The notes beneath the pieces are model-generated. The model saw nothing but the letters and a program-made list of their open reading frames with translations. It made no database searches and was not told the DNA's origin. DNA of 20,015 nt from a virus: IMG/VR virus record IMGVR_UViG_3300048011_000155, positions 1 to 20,015 of that record. One strand, written 5' to 3'. The stretch's first letter is position 1. Every line of letters begins with the position of its first letter. Position numbers and translations under genes: made by a program. Below are positions 8,708 to 16,266 of the stretch, one piece after another.

Positions 8708-9129
8708 TAAATTACCCTCGCCATTCTGTAGTAATCCTTGCCATCAGGACCATACTTTTTCATCAAGCCTTCGTTCTCAAAGCCTAGCCAGCGTGCAAAA
8801 CGTATAGCTTGGGCATCCTCCGAATGCACACTTGCTTGCACTCGCTGTAGATTTGCTTCATCCATAATAACATCAAAGAACTCATCAGCATATCTAGCAA
8901 CCGTGACAGGCATCTTATGGGCATTCTTAGATACCATAATCCAGCCCTCACCTACGCCCTGCCACAAAACATGCACCCCACCCATAACAACTATGTCTTT
9001 ATCTTTGCGAGCGGTGAGTCCCACTACATTGTTGTGGCTTTTAAATGAGTCCTTTTCTGTAGAAGAAAAACCGTATCCCAAGTCAATCTCGTCTACATCT
9101 TTTCTGTTGAATACTTCTACGTTAAGCAT
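8707..9129 (-). CDS. gp13-like virion protein with GNAT acetyltransferase fold
   Basis: A 140-residue protein in the position of T7 gp13 (internal protein A). Its second half has the shape of a GNAT N-acetyltransferase: a strand with G-W-I-M-V (62-66), a long helix, Q-R-V-Q-A-S-V-H (95-102), then E-D-A-Q-A-I-R-F-A-R-W-L-G-F (104-117), which matches the GNAT motif where the final helix ends in L-G-F, and Y-G-P-D-G-K-D-Y-Y. In T7-like phages this fold is common at this locus; whether it acetylates anything is unclear, and the acetyl-CoA loop is not obvious here. I chose the ATG at 9129 over an upstream TTG at 9159: it gives the 8-base overlap ATGCTTAA, with GGAGG 13 bases upstream. Confidence 0.8.
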   Translation of the reverse strand: MLNVEVFNRKDVDEIDLGYGFSSTEKDSFKSHNNVVGLTARKDKDIVVMGGVHVLWQGVGEGWIMVSKNAHKMPVTVARYADEFFDVIMDEANLQRVQASVHSEDAQAIRFARWLGFENEGLMKKYGPDGKDYYRMARVI

Positions 9130-11311
9130 CGAATGTGTTGGACCTCCGCATAATCGCAAGGATTGTCATCGGCAGCGGCTGTGTCTGCCGCACTAATACC
9201 CTTGCATCATTGTCATACCCCGATGGGAAAAAGATTTCTTTGTCACCGTCAAACATGGGCACGGCTTCATCCATCGCCATGCTACTGTCGCGGAAAGGTA
9301 TTCTATCCAGATTGTTTGCATCTGGGCCAACCTCTGCGCCTACGCTATCAAGGAAACGCACGGTCACGCCATGGATACGCTTAATTTTGCCCTGTGATAC
9401 ACCGTCATCAGCACCAGCTTCCATACGCAAGGTTTCAACCACCGAATTGTATGAGTAGCCCACATGAACCTTTGTCGAACTCCTGTCCAATGTAATGCTG
9501 CCGCTACTAACGGTCTTGTCTGCATGTGCTGCACCGTCTGCCAATATCTGTACAGTCTCGCCCTCAAGGTGGTCCAGGCCGCTGATAGTGGTTGTAGCTG
9601 AACCGCTGTATGTCAGCCCACTATCTACATAGAACGCATCAGTCACATCGGCGCCAAAGTATATTGGCTTCATGTACACAATATGCCGTGTCTCAACGCT
9701 ATTAATAGTGCGTTTGACTGACAGATACACTTGGTCTTCGGAGCCTGACGGTATTGACGCAATACTTTCAACAACACCTGTGCCGCCCAGCGTATGCTCA
9801 TGCCACGCGATTGTGTTGTTCTGTGGGTCGTAGCTGAGTCCAAGCAATTCGCCATCTGAACGCACAAACCAAAGCACAAGTTCCGGCTCTTGCTGCCATG
9901 TCATATCATCCAAGCCCACGCGGGCTAGGTGTTCGGCCAACACAGTTAAGTCACGCCCGGTCAGGCCATCAACATCCAAGTTAAATGTAATTTCTTTAAC
10001 CTTTGTCTGGCCCTTCTGCACCATGATTGTGCTAGAACCAGCACGCACAGGACGTACATTAGACGCGCCAAACGTAGTTTCGCGCAGTACGTTCACATTC
10101 GTAGGTGTAACAGGCTGTGTGCCAGTGCCGCCTGACAACGTAAACTCTGCGCTGCTTGTCAGGATTTGCAGGAAACGGCCCTGAATCATGTGCTTAATGA
10201 CGTTTACTTGGTCGGACGCAATCGTCACGTTAATTGCTTTGTCATCCTCTGTGCCGGGAGTGTGGTTCTCAAAGTCTGCCGTCACGGACCCAAAGATGGT
10301 CTGTGGCTGGCCTGTGGTGCCTGCGTAGTACAAACGCTCCTCGTAGAACGCAACGGCCCTTGGAAAGCCTTGGTCGCCCCCAAACGCCCCTAACGACCAT
10401 TTCTTTGTGGCATTTGAAGGCCCAATCACATTGTGCGGCAACACGGATATACCGCCGTCATCCTCTTGGACTACAGCAGTAACTACCGTTGCGCTCGTGA
10501 ACACAGTGATTTTGGCATACCCAGTGTCATCGTGGCGGTATTCCCAGTCGATTGCACCGTAGGTCTCTGTGCCGCTAGTGTGAACAGGCGGGGTGTTGCC
10601 AGATGTTTGAGTAGAACCTGTCACCTGCTTATACACATGCCCATTGTATCGCACAAATTCGTTGTTAGAGTAGCTTGTACCAGCAGCCCACTCATCGTAA
10701 GTAACCTCCAGCACTTCGCGGAATCTAATAAGACGCCCAACATCTGCGCTGGTAAACAAATCAGCAGACGCCGTAATCGTCACAGTGCCTGTGTCAGCAG
10801 AGGCGTACAACGTAGTGTCTGTTATGTTCTCATCGAGATATGGCCCATCAGTGAATGTGATGTCGCTAAATGTAAAGCTGGTTGCAGTTGTGCGTGTTAG
10901 CTTTGCTGGCTCATGGTTCTTGTGAGCAAAGAAAATAACATCAGCAGACTGCGTGTAGTTTAATTCAAATATCTCTGTGACTGAATAAGGTGTAGCCACC
11001 TCGACAGCGGAACCGCCAGAAACAAGTAACCCGCCATCTGTGTAAAAACGCATGTAGTTTGCGCCTAGTTCAATGACGTATGCTTGTTCATCGCTGAACT
11101 CAAATGGTATCAATCGCACCTTGCCGTTACTCTTTGACGAGCCAGCATAGTATGTGCCGGGTCTGCGTGTTGCCCCGCCCTGCGGGAACACCAGCATATT
11201 TGTCAGCTGCTGTACGCCATTGGCGTACTTCTGCAAATCAATCCTGCCCTCAAGTCGTGGTGATAACTCGCCAGACTGAAAGTTGGTGACAATAGTGGAT
11301 ACCCGCGCCAT
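9122..11311 (-). CDS. Tail tubular protein B / nozzle (T7 gp12-like)
   Basis: Forms the nozzle of the short tail, through which DNA leaves. At 729 residues it is close to T7 gp12 (794). The family's opening is clear: N-F-Q-S-G-E-L-S-P-R-L-E-G-R-I-D-L, followed by Y-A-N-G-V-Q-Q-L-T-N-M-L-V-F-P-Q-G-G-A, then R-R-P-G-T-Y-Y and L-I-P-F-E-F (about 67-72). The body is beta-rich with many Thr/Ser/Gly residues, including E-E-R-L-Y-Y-A-G-T, W-Q-Q-E-P-E-L-V-L-W-F-V-R-S-D-G-E-L-L-G, and F-P-S-G-Y-D-N-D-A-R near the end, all usual for nozzle proteins. It overlaps the following gene by eight bases. Confidence 0.93.
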   Translation of the reverse strand: MARVSTIVTNFQSGELSPRLEGRIDLQKYANGVQQLTNMLVFPQGGATRRPGTYYAGSSKSNGKVRLIPFEFSDEQAYVIELGANYMRFYTDGGLLVSGGSAVEVATPYSVTEIFELNYTQSADVIFFAHKNHEPAKLTRTTATSFTFSDITFTDGPYLDENITDTTLYASADTGTVTITASADLFTSADVGRLIRFREVLEVTYDEWAAGTSYSNNEFVRYNGHVYKQVTGSTQTSGNTPPVHTSGTETYGAIDWEYRHDDTGYAKITVFTSATVVTAVVQEDDGGISVLPHNVIGPSNATKKWSLGAFGGDQGFPRAVAFYEERLYYAGTTGQPQTIFGSVTADFENHTPGTEDDKAINVTIASDQVNVIKHMIQGRFLQILTSSAEFTLSGGTGTQPVTPTNVNVLRETTFGASNVRPVRAGSSTIMVQKGQTKVKEITFNLDVDGLTGRDLTVLAEHLARVGLDDMTWQQEPELVLWFVRSDGELLGLSYDPQNNTIAWHEHTLGGTGVVESIASIPSGSEDQVYLSVKRTINSVETRHIVYMKPIYFGADVTDAFYVDSGLTYSGSATTTISGLDHLEGETVQILADGAAHADKTVSSGSITLDRSSTKVHVGYSYNSVVETLRMEAGADDGVSQGKIKRIHGVTVRFLDSVGAEVGPDANNLDRIPFRDSSMAMDEAVPMFDGDKEIFFPSGYDNDARVLVRQTQPLPMTILAIMRRSNTFDA

Positions 11312-11312
11312 C

Positions 11313-11909
11313 TTAGAACCTTACGTTGATAAAGTCGTCAGCCATTATTCTGTCTGGCATGCCCTCTGTAGCATCGGCAGAACGTGCCTCGCGTAGTTTG
11401 TTTTGATACCGCTGCTCCATAAGCTGCGCAATGTTTGAACTTCCTGTTACTGCATATGCAGTTTCAGCTGCCAGTGCGCTGGCAATCGTGCTGGAAAGCA
11501 TTGAGTCGTATGACTCTGTGTCTTCTGCGCGTCCAACATACACGATGTTGCATGTGTCCTCATTGCTCAGAATCTTGCGGCCCTCAACCTTGTACATGAC
11601 CTGGCTATCGTAGGCAGCGACCTCGTTGTTGACGTTGCTGTTCCAAAATGCAAGCAACCGCAAGCAGTACGGGTCAGTTGGCAATGTATACTGATATGTA
11701 AAACCAAATGCTGGTCCTACGCTGTCTTGCGCTAATGATGCGCGTGTAATCGCTACATTCCATGGGTGTGAGCGCAACACAGAGTCGCGTACCGTTTCAA
11801 AGCGGCGATTGCACAACCGAGCTTCTTTTGAGTTTTCTGTTAGCGAGGTAATGGTTGCCGCGCCCAGTAGGTCCATCGCCTCGTTACAAATATCCACTAC
11901 TGAAGGCAT
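11313..11909 (-). CDS. Tail tubular protein A (T7 gp11-like)
   Basis: Adaptor ring between portal and nozzle of the short tail. The 198 residues match T7 gp11 (196) in length. The N-terminus is typical of the family: V-V-D-I-C-N-E-A-M-D-L-L-G-A-A-T-I, then C-N-R-R-F-E-T-V-R-D-S-V-L-R-S-H-P-W-N-V-A (about 33-53), the region that starts the adaptor fold. Further on are Y-T-L-P-T-D-P-Y-C-L-R (about 74-84) and a helical C-terminal part with A-S-A-L-A-A-E-T-A-Y. The stop lies one base before the next ATG (TAAGATG). Confidence 0.92.
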   Translation of the reverse strand: MPSVVDICNEAMDLLGAATITSLTENSKEARLCNRRFETVRDSVLRSHPWNVAITRASLAQDSVGPAFGFTYQYTLPTDPYCLRLLAFWNSNVNNEVAAYDSQVMYKVEGRKILSNEDTCNIVYVGRAEDTESYDSMLSSTIASALAAETAYAVTGSSNIAQLMEQRYQNKLREARSADATEGMPDRIMADDFINVRF

Positions 11910-12259
11910 TGTCTTACCAACCTCTCTACACTAACTAATACGCCTTTGCTTGCGCCTGAGTCACCACCCTTGACTATCTTACCCGCCTTGTGGGCTTCTC
12001 TTGCCAAGGTCTTTAATCTGTTTGTTGGCAATAATACCACAGTTTTGTCTGCAAGTATAAACGCCCAAAACGCTGCTTGTGTAGTGCTGATACCGGATGG
12101 CTTTCCCCTACAAAAAAACTCCACAAACACATTACCTGTCTGTGAAGCCATGAAGTCGCGTTTAACTTCTATCGTCTTACTTTCTAATAAATCGCCTAGC
12201 CATTTTTCATATAGCTGGCCTACCTCTAGGTCATACCTAAAATCGTTGTTCTGCTTCAC
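11897..12259 (-). CDS. Small protein with PD-(D/E)XK nuclease-like pattern
   Basis: A 120-residue protein between capsid and tail genes. It resembles small nucleases of the PD-(D/E)XK superfamily: an N-terminal helix with Glu12 and Glu18, a strand T-I-E31-V-K33-R-D35, then T-G-N-V-F-V-E47 and G-K-P-S-G-I-S-T-T. The arrangement E-x-K followed by T-G-N-x-x-x-E is not the textbook order of the active site, so activity is uncertain; a structural or DNA-binding relative is possible. Translation starts at GTG (12259), with GAGG at 12270-12267 seven bases upstream, right at the end of the terminator tail; the overlapping ATG in another frame is followed directly by TGA. Its stop overlaps the tail tubular A start by 13 bases, tying it to tail gene expression. 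Confidence 0.6.
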   Translation of the reverse strand: MKQNNDFRYDLEVGQLYEKWLGDLLESKTIEVKRDFMASQTGNVFVEFFCRGKPSGISTTQAAFWAFILADKTVVLLPTNRLKTLAREAHKAGKIVKGGDSGASKGVLVSVERLVRQCLQ

Positions 12260-12270
12260 ATATGGCCCTC

Positions 12271-12299
12271 AAAGAAAGAGGGGGCGGTTGCCCGCCCCC
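12271..12299 (-). terminator. Intrinsic terminator after the capsid gene
   Basis: On the minus strand a perfect 8-bp GC-only stem, GGGGGCGG paired with CCGCCCCC, closes a GCAA tetraloop and is followed by TCTTTCTTT. It starts seven bases after the capsid stop. A GNRA tetraloop on an all-GC stem should fold very stably. The pyrimidine tail is interrupted by C residues, so termination may be partial, which would let some transcripts continue into the tail genes, since no promoter is evident between it and the next start. Confidence 0.88.
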
Positions 12300-12306
12300 G
12301 CTATAC

Positions 12307-13182
12307 TTAGTCTGGAGACTCGTCACAGTCGATTTGTACGACTTTGGCTTCTTCCATACGCACGGCGCCCAGTGACATGCAGTAGTAGACTTGAGTTGCG
12401 TAACTCTTGTCTGCCCGCTCATCAATGCGTGCTGATACGTCTTTACCAAGACCAAGTGTCAGTCCGTCTTCTGCCCAAGCAAAGCAGTTACGAATATCAT
12501 CTGTCTCAGAGCCATCGCTTGTGGTCAGGCGATTTGACATGATGAACTTGAAGCCCATGAAGGTATCCAGTTCACCCTGTACAAGAGCCTTAACACTGTT
12601 GAAGTCGCTCGATGTTACGTTTGTGTCAGCAAGCAGAGACTGAATCTGGCTTGGTCCAACAGCAATGTAACGTGGGATTGACGGGTCAACGTCACCTGAA
12701 TCCAAGGTAAACTTGGCCTCACGCAGTTTTGCGAGAGTCAGGTTAGTGTTGCCGTTAGCGATGGTGTTGGTCAAAGCCTGTGTGCCTGAACCAGTTTCGC
12801 CAGTTGCCGCTGTGCCAAGGGCAGCAGCGATAATAACGTCATCCATTGAACGGCCCATAGCTGCTGCTGCGGCTTGTGCGTAGGATGATGTCGGGTCGAT
12901 GAGCATGCGAATCTTATCTTGGTCGTCAATAAGGTCTGCATACTCGTAGTCAGCCAGAGTCAGACGGCGCCGTGAGTGTGGCGTGTCAATCTGTGGAGTG
13001 TTGGCATGACGAGATGACCGAACTTGCGCAGTTGCTACGCCAATTTGGTCGATAAAGGCATTTTTGCCAACAACATTCTCAATACGCACCGCATCACGCA
13101 GACGAGAACCCATCTGCTGTGATAGCATCTGCACGTTAGCAGAATACTGTTGTACAAATGCCGTGGTTACTTGTGTGGACAT
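12307..13182 (-). CDS. Major capsid protein
   Basis: Main shell protein, 291 residues. It belongs, by pattern, to the phage capsid family seen in Bordetella BPP-1-type and many marine podoviruses rather than the T7 gp10 sequence family; the fold is expected to be HK97-like. Landmarks are the N-terminal F-V-Q-Q-Y-S-A-N-V (about 9-17), Q-Q-M-G-S-R-L-R (22-29), D-x-P-H-S-R-R-R-L-T-L-A-D-Y-E-Y-A-D-L-I-D-D-Q-D (about 66-89), the A-A-A-A-A-M-G-R-S-M-D-D helix (about 104-115), and an R-Y-I-A-V-G-P-S-Q strand in the middle. The end of the gene has A-T-Q-V-Y-Y-C-M-S-L-G-A-V-R. It is framed by the strongest ribosome binding site and by a terminator seven bases after its stop, consistent with very high expression. 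Confidence 0.92.
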   Translation of the reverse strand: MSTQVTTAFVQQYSANVQMLSQQMGSRLRDAVRIENVVGKNAFIDQIGVATAQVRSSRHANTPQIDTPHSRRRLTLADYEYADLIDDQDKIRMLIDPTSSYAQAAAAAMGRSMDDVIIAAALGTAATGETGSGTQALTNTIANGNTNLTLAKLREAKFTLDSGDVDPSIPRYIAVGPSQIQSLLADTNVTSSDFNSVKALVQGELDTFMGFKFIMSNRLTTSDGSETDDIRNCFAWAEDGLTLGLGKDVSARIDERADKSYATQVYYCMSLGAVRMEEAKVVQIDCDESPD

Positions 13183-13186
13183 AATG

Positions 13187-13195
13187 TCCTCCTTT
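13187..13195 (-). promoter_or_regulatory. Near-ideal Shine-Dalgarno for the major capsid gene
   Basis: The minus strand reads AAAGGAGGA, four bases before the capsid ATG at 13182. It is the longest anti-16S match I noticed in the window, and it sits in one of the few real intergenic gaps (13183-13210). It fits the need for far more capsid protein than any neighbour. Confidence 0.85.
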
Positions 13196-13210
13196 GCTTC
13201 ACGGTTACAT

Positions 13211-13432
13211 TTACACTAATTGCGGTGTGCTACCCTTGCGGACACCCCTAGCTTTATTAGCCCTTTTGGGGCTGTCGTCTTCCCGACTGCCAACAGGACG
13301 AGTTTCCCCGCTACCCTGCATGACCCACTTGTAGTACCTGTCTGCAAGTGAGTCTGGATTTACTACGTCACGTTGTGTGCCATACTCTAACGCAACTCGT
13401 AAACATTCTAGCCTAATCTCAACATCATCCAT
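13211..13432 (-). CDS. Small hypothetical protein between scaffold and capsid genes
   Basis: A 73-residue protein of unknown function. Its N-terminal half is acidic and helical (D-D-V-E-I-R-L-E-C-L-R-V-A-L-E-Y) and its C-terminal half basic and Ser/Arg/Lys-rich (K-R-A-N-K-A-R-G-V-R-K-G-S). The ATG at 13432 overlaps the scaffold TGA by eight bases, the same overlap length seen at two later junctions, which supports translation. The charge split could suit binding to DNA or to an acidic partner such as the scaffold (inference only). It is followed by about 28 bases holding the capsid ribosome binding site. Confidence 0.65.
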   Translation of the reverse strand: MDDVEIRLECLRVALEYGTQRDVVNPDSLADRYYKWVMQGSGETRPVGSREDDSPKRANKARGVRKGSTPQLV

Positions 13433-14261
13433 GGATGTACGTCATTAGTTCTTGAACCCTGTCTATCGCTTGCTGGCGACCCACAACATTCTTTGAATCT
13501 GTGTACACCGGGGAAGTCATAATCGAATTTATCTCCGCTTGTGCGGCATTTTTCGACATAAACCCAGCCTGTGTTGAGTCAGACACTGTATCTTCACTGG
13601 TTACACTATGCCTGAAGGACGCAATGTTTGCAAATGCCTTAATAAAATCAGGGTGATTGCCTACCTTAGTGCCGTCAGCAAGCTGCATTTCTAACACCTC
13701 TGGTGACGCAAATTCCTGAAAAGCATTTGCTGCCGATTGTATCTTGCTTTCGTATGCCTCGCCCCACTCTTGCTTGAGTTCGGTCTGCACCTGCTGCTGA
13801 TACTCCTGCTCAGAGTGTTGCATTTTTGCCACACTCCCCTCAGACATTGACTTGTAGTATTCCAAGATACCGGACGCCTGGTCCGGTGTCAGCCTTAGTT
13901 GATGTGCTACACCTTTGAAATCATTGGCAATTTCTTCTGTAACTATATTGCCGTCAGCTGTAACTTCATAGCCTTCCGGTGTCTCTGGCCTTCCTAGTCT
14001 CCCGTAAATGTTGTCTAAGTCTTCATCCGTTGGGTTCATAGGCATCGGTAGTTTATCTGCTCCGATTAGCCTTTGTGCGTTTACATAAGACCTCGCTAAG
14101 TTACCTACATCACGAATAGGGTTTAGGCTTGGGTGGTCACGCAGTTCCTCTGGAATCATGTTCAGAAAATCGTGACCAGACCCGCCTTGTGCCACCTCTG
14201 CTGGGGTTTCCAGCGGTGCGGCCTCTGGCTGGGCTACCTGTTCGATTGCTTCTTCAGACAT
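13425..14261 (-). CDS. Scaffolding / capsid assembly protein
   Basis: A 278-residue acidic, Glu/Gln-rich protein placed just before the capsid gene, where scaffolding proteins of T7-like phages sit (T7 gp9 is 307). Scaffold guides prohead assembly and is not kept in the mature virion. It has a disordered Pro/Ala N-terminus (1-27), a D-F-L-N-M-I-P-E-E-L-R-D-H-P-S-L segment (30-45), P-E-T-P-E-G-Y (about 93-99), which is frequent in this protein class, a long helical stretch rich in Gln (about 150-185) and a short C-terminal helix. The stop overlaps the following small ORF by eight bases. Confidence 0.85.
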   Translation of the reverse strand: MSEEAIEQVAQPEAAPLETPAEVAQGGSGHDFLNMIPEELRDHPSLNPIRDVGNLARSYVNAQRLIGADKLPMPMNPTDEDLDNIYGRLGRPETPEGYEVTADGNIVTEEIANDFKGVAHQLRLTPDQASGILEYYKSMSEGSVAKMQHSEQEYQQQVQTELKQEWGEAYESKIQSAANAFQEFASPEVLEMQLADGTKVGNHPDFIKAFANIASFRHSVTSEDTVSDSTQAGFMSKNAAQAEINSIMTSPVYTDSKNVVGRQQAIDRVQELMTYIHG

Positions 14262-14464
14262 TACTTCTCCTCTGTCATCATGTTGTGTATATGAAGGATA
14301 ACAGCACGTTTTCCTTCTTCAAAAGCCGTGGCATTAGCATCGCCTGCCACATAGCTTGAACCACGCCAGTTGCAGCGTGCCTCAAGGTCTTTTAGCACTT
14401 TGAGTCCCGCATTGGAGTCAAAGGTCTTCTTATACATATCTCGCAGCTGTTCTATTTCTTTCAT
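14261..14464 (-). CDS. Bbp19-like small phage protein
   Basis: A 67-residue protein that looks like the small Bbp19-type family found beside portal and scaffold genes in podoviruses. The visible pattern is L-K-V-L-K-D-L-E-A-R-C (21-31), a short loop, G-D-A-N-A-T-A-F-E-E-G-K-R-A-V (41-55) and the closing helix I-L-H-I-H-N-M-M. The family's role is not known to me; position suggests head assembly. It overlaps the portal stop by four bases (ATGA) and shares one base with the scaffold start (TAATG), so it is translated as part of the same coupled series. Family assignment is from remembered sequence pattern. Confidence 0.7.
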   Translation of the reverse strand: MKEIEQLRDMYKKTFDSNAGLKVLKDLEARCNWRGSSYVAGDANATAFEEGKRAVILHIHNMMTEEK

Positions 14465-16047
14465 TCTTGAACCATCCTAACAGCCTGTGCAGCTTGCGCT
14501 GTAGTGTACACATCTTCCTGTTCTTGCTGCCTCTGCATCATCATGGCCTCTTGTTCAGCGCGTTGCTTGCGTGTCTCTGCTACCTCACGGCTAGAGCGGA
14601 GTGTAGTCTTAGGAACACCAAGCGCATCAGTAACATGCTCAACTAAGCCATCTGGGTCAATATGGTCCCCCACTGGCAGCGACTGTGCAAGCGGAAGCAA
14701 TATCTCAAGCGCACGCATCGTGTTGTTAAGGCTATTAGACTTCTGTGCCTTTGCCAGCGGCGATACATATTCAATATCTATGTCACGGCCTTGCAAAATC
14801 TCTGGTGGCTCTGCCAGCATGCCATCACGCAGCATCAGCGAGAATACACGGTCAATCATAGGGCGCAGCATTTCATTCATTAGCCTGCCAAGAACAGGGC
14901 CGATAACGCGCATACGTTCTTCTTGACGCTGGACAACCTCTGTAGCTGTCATCCCCGGCTGGCCTGAGAACAAAATCTGGTCAACGTAAAATGCTTGACG
15001 AATTGCAGCCCGCCGCTGTTCTTCCATATTTAAGCCAATAGGAATGTTGGCACCAGTCTGCAATGGTGTGATGGTGTCTCGTGAGCCTGCCCGAAAAAAG
15101 TTAAGACCCCCCGGTTGTGTACGAATAGGTAACAAGAAACCGTCATCAGGCACAAGCAGAGGCGGGTCAATCTGCTTTTGTGCAGCCTGAATAATTGTCT
15201 TAGACATCAAATTCAGCATCTTAACATCAGGCAGCGCAGTCATAGCTGGTGAACGACCCATAACCTCACCAGTTGCTTTCAAAAAGCGCGGCACAACGTA
15301 AGGAAGTTCCTCAAAACCACCCTCTGACATAATCATCTTAGTCTGCATGCAAAGATACGCAGACATAAATGGCATGTTCTTGTTGTTACCCTTTGTTACA
15401 TCGCGCTCTGTGCGAGGCATAACCGCATGCAGTATCTCAACTTCCTCATCAGGATTCTTTTCAACCTTTTTCTTAATGAAGTCGCTGACATTCTCAATGC
15501 CAAAGCGCTCTACAGCTTGCTCCGCAGTCATTCTGTACATACGGAATACGGTGTTCACCATGCCAAACTGGTCTTCTTGGGCGTAGAACTCAGAAATGTG
15601 GCGTGTGCTAAACCGTAGGTCACCTTTGTCCATTTCAATAAACATGCAGGATGTACCGAATACAACCAAGTCAACGTAAGTCTCATGCACCTCAGTCTCA
15701 AAATTAGACTGGTTAAATGCACGCATCATGCGCCTGGATGTGTCTTGCAGCCATTCACGCACATCGTCATCACGGTTAATATCAGTGTCCTTGATATCTA
15801 GGTGGAACCAAGGCGCCGCACCACTTGTAAGCATGCCGTGAAGGAAAGCAGCCATCAGGTCGATAGACTGTAGCGCTGTACCATCATAGATAAGTTCCAT
15901 GCGCTTTTCACCGCGGGACCGCTTCTTCACAATATCAGCCTTGCGCGGAAGCATGTAGTCCGCAAGTTCCTGATAGTGTGTGTCCCAGTTATCGCGGCGG
16001 CTTTTAATATAGTCAAACCGCTTTGCTATGCTGACCGCTTTATCCAT
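14461..16047 (-). CDS. Portal protein (T7 gp8-like head-to-tail connector)
   Basis: Forms the dodecameric ring at one capsid vertex through which DNA is packaged and ejected and onto which the tail is built. The 528 residues match the phage head-to-tail connecting protein family in length (T7 gp8 is 536) and landmarks: N-terminal Y-I-K-S-R-R-D-N-W-D-x-H-Y-Q-E-L-A-D-Y, then R-G-E-K-R-M-E-L-I-Y-D-G-T-A (about 44-58), the L-H-G-M-L-T-S-G-A-A-P-W-F stretch (about 69-81), and the central R-Q-A-F-Y-V-D-Q-I. The C-terminus is a Gln/Glu-rich helix with M-M-M-Q-R-Q-Q-E-Q-E. Its TGA overlaps the next ATG as ATGA. Confidence 0.95.
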   Translation of the reverse strand: MDKAVSIAKRFDYIKSRRDNWDTHYQELADYMLPRKADIVKKRSRGEKRMELIYDGTALQSIDLMAAFLHGMLTSGAAPWFHLDIKDTDINRDDDVREWLQDTSRRMMRAFNQSNFETEVHETYVDLVVFGTSCMFIEMDKGDLRFSTRHISEFYAQEDQFGMVNTVFRMYRMTAEQAVERFGIENVSDFIKKKVEKNPDEEVEILHAVMPRTERDVTKGNNKNMPFMSAYLCMQTKMIMSEGGFEELPYVVPRFLKATGEVMGRSPAMTALPDVKMLNLMSKTIIQAAQKQIDPPLLVPDDGFLLPIRTQPGGLNFFRAGSRDTITPLQTGANIPIGLNMEEQRRAAIRQAFYVDQILFSGQPGMTATEVVQRQEERMRVIGPVLGRLMNEMLRPMIDRVFSLMLRDGMLAEPPEILQGRDIDIEYVSPLAKAQKSNSLNNTMRALEILLPLAQSLPVGDHIDPDGLVEHVTDALGVPKTTLRSSREVAETRKQRAEQEAMMMQRQQEQEDVYTTAQAAQAVRMVQE

Positions 16048-16050
16048 GAC

Positions 16051-16257
16051 TTACCCCAATAGTGTTGGTGTTTTGGTTGTAGGTGTTGCTGTATCACCCA
16101 AAGCACCAGCTACAATAGTCGAGCCACGACCCTTACGGCGCTTCATTTCGCCTGTCATCGCTTCTTCAGCCAATGCTTTTGCTTTGCCCATGTCAGGCTC
16201 TGGCGGTGGAGGTGGGGCTGGTGGGGGTGTTGGCATTTTAGGGGTAAGAAAACTCAT
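16051..16257 (-). CDS. Small proline-rich protein before the portal gene
   Basis: A 68-residue protein with a proline block (residues about 7-21: repeated P, PP and P-P-P-P-P), a charged helix and a basic R-R-K-G-R-G-S-T-I-V-A-G tail ending in T-L-L-G. From general knowledge, short Pro-rich proteins with this kind of basic/Ser-Thr-Ile tail are often seen next to the portal gene in short-tailed phages, but their role is not established to my knowledge. The start is backed by AGGAGA at 16268-16263, five bases upstream, overlapping the stop of the previous gene. Its stop is followed by GTC and then the portal ATG, so the two genes are nearly contiguous and in the same frame. Confidence 0.75.
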   Translation of the reverse strand: MSFLTPKMPTPPPAPPPPPEPDMGKAKALAEEAMTGEMKRRKGRGSTIVAGALGDTATPTTKTPTLLG

Positions 16258-16266
16258 GGCTGTCTC

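Noticed and set aside
11946-12542. Plus-strand ORF of 198 codons crossing the capsid 3' end, terminator and nuclease-like gene
   Set aside because: It spans two real genes and a terminator on the other strand and shows no recognisable domain.
16200-16240. G-rich plus-strand tract (candidate G-quadruplex or regulatory site)
   Set aside because: Explained by proline codons of the small Pro-rich protein on the minus strand.
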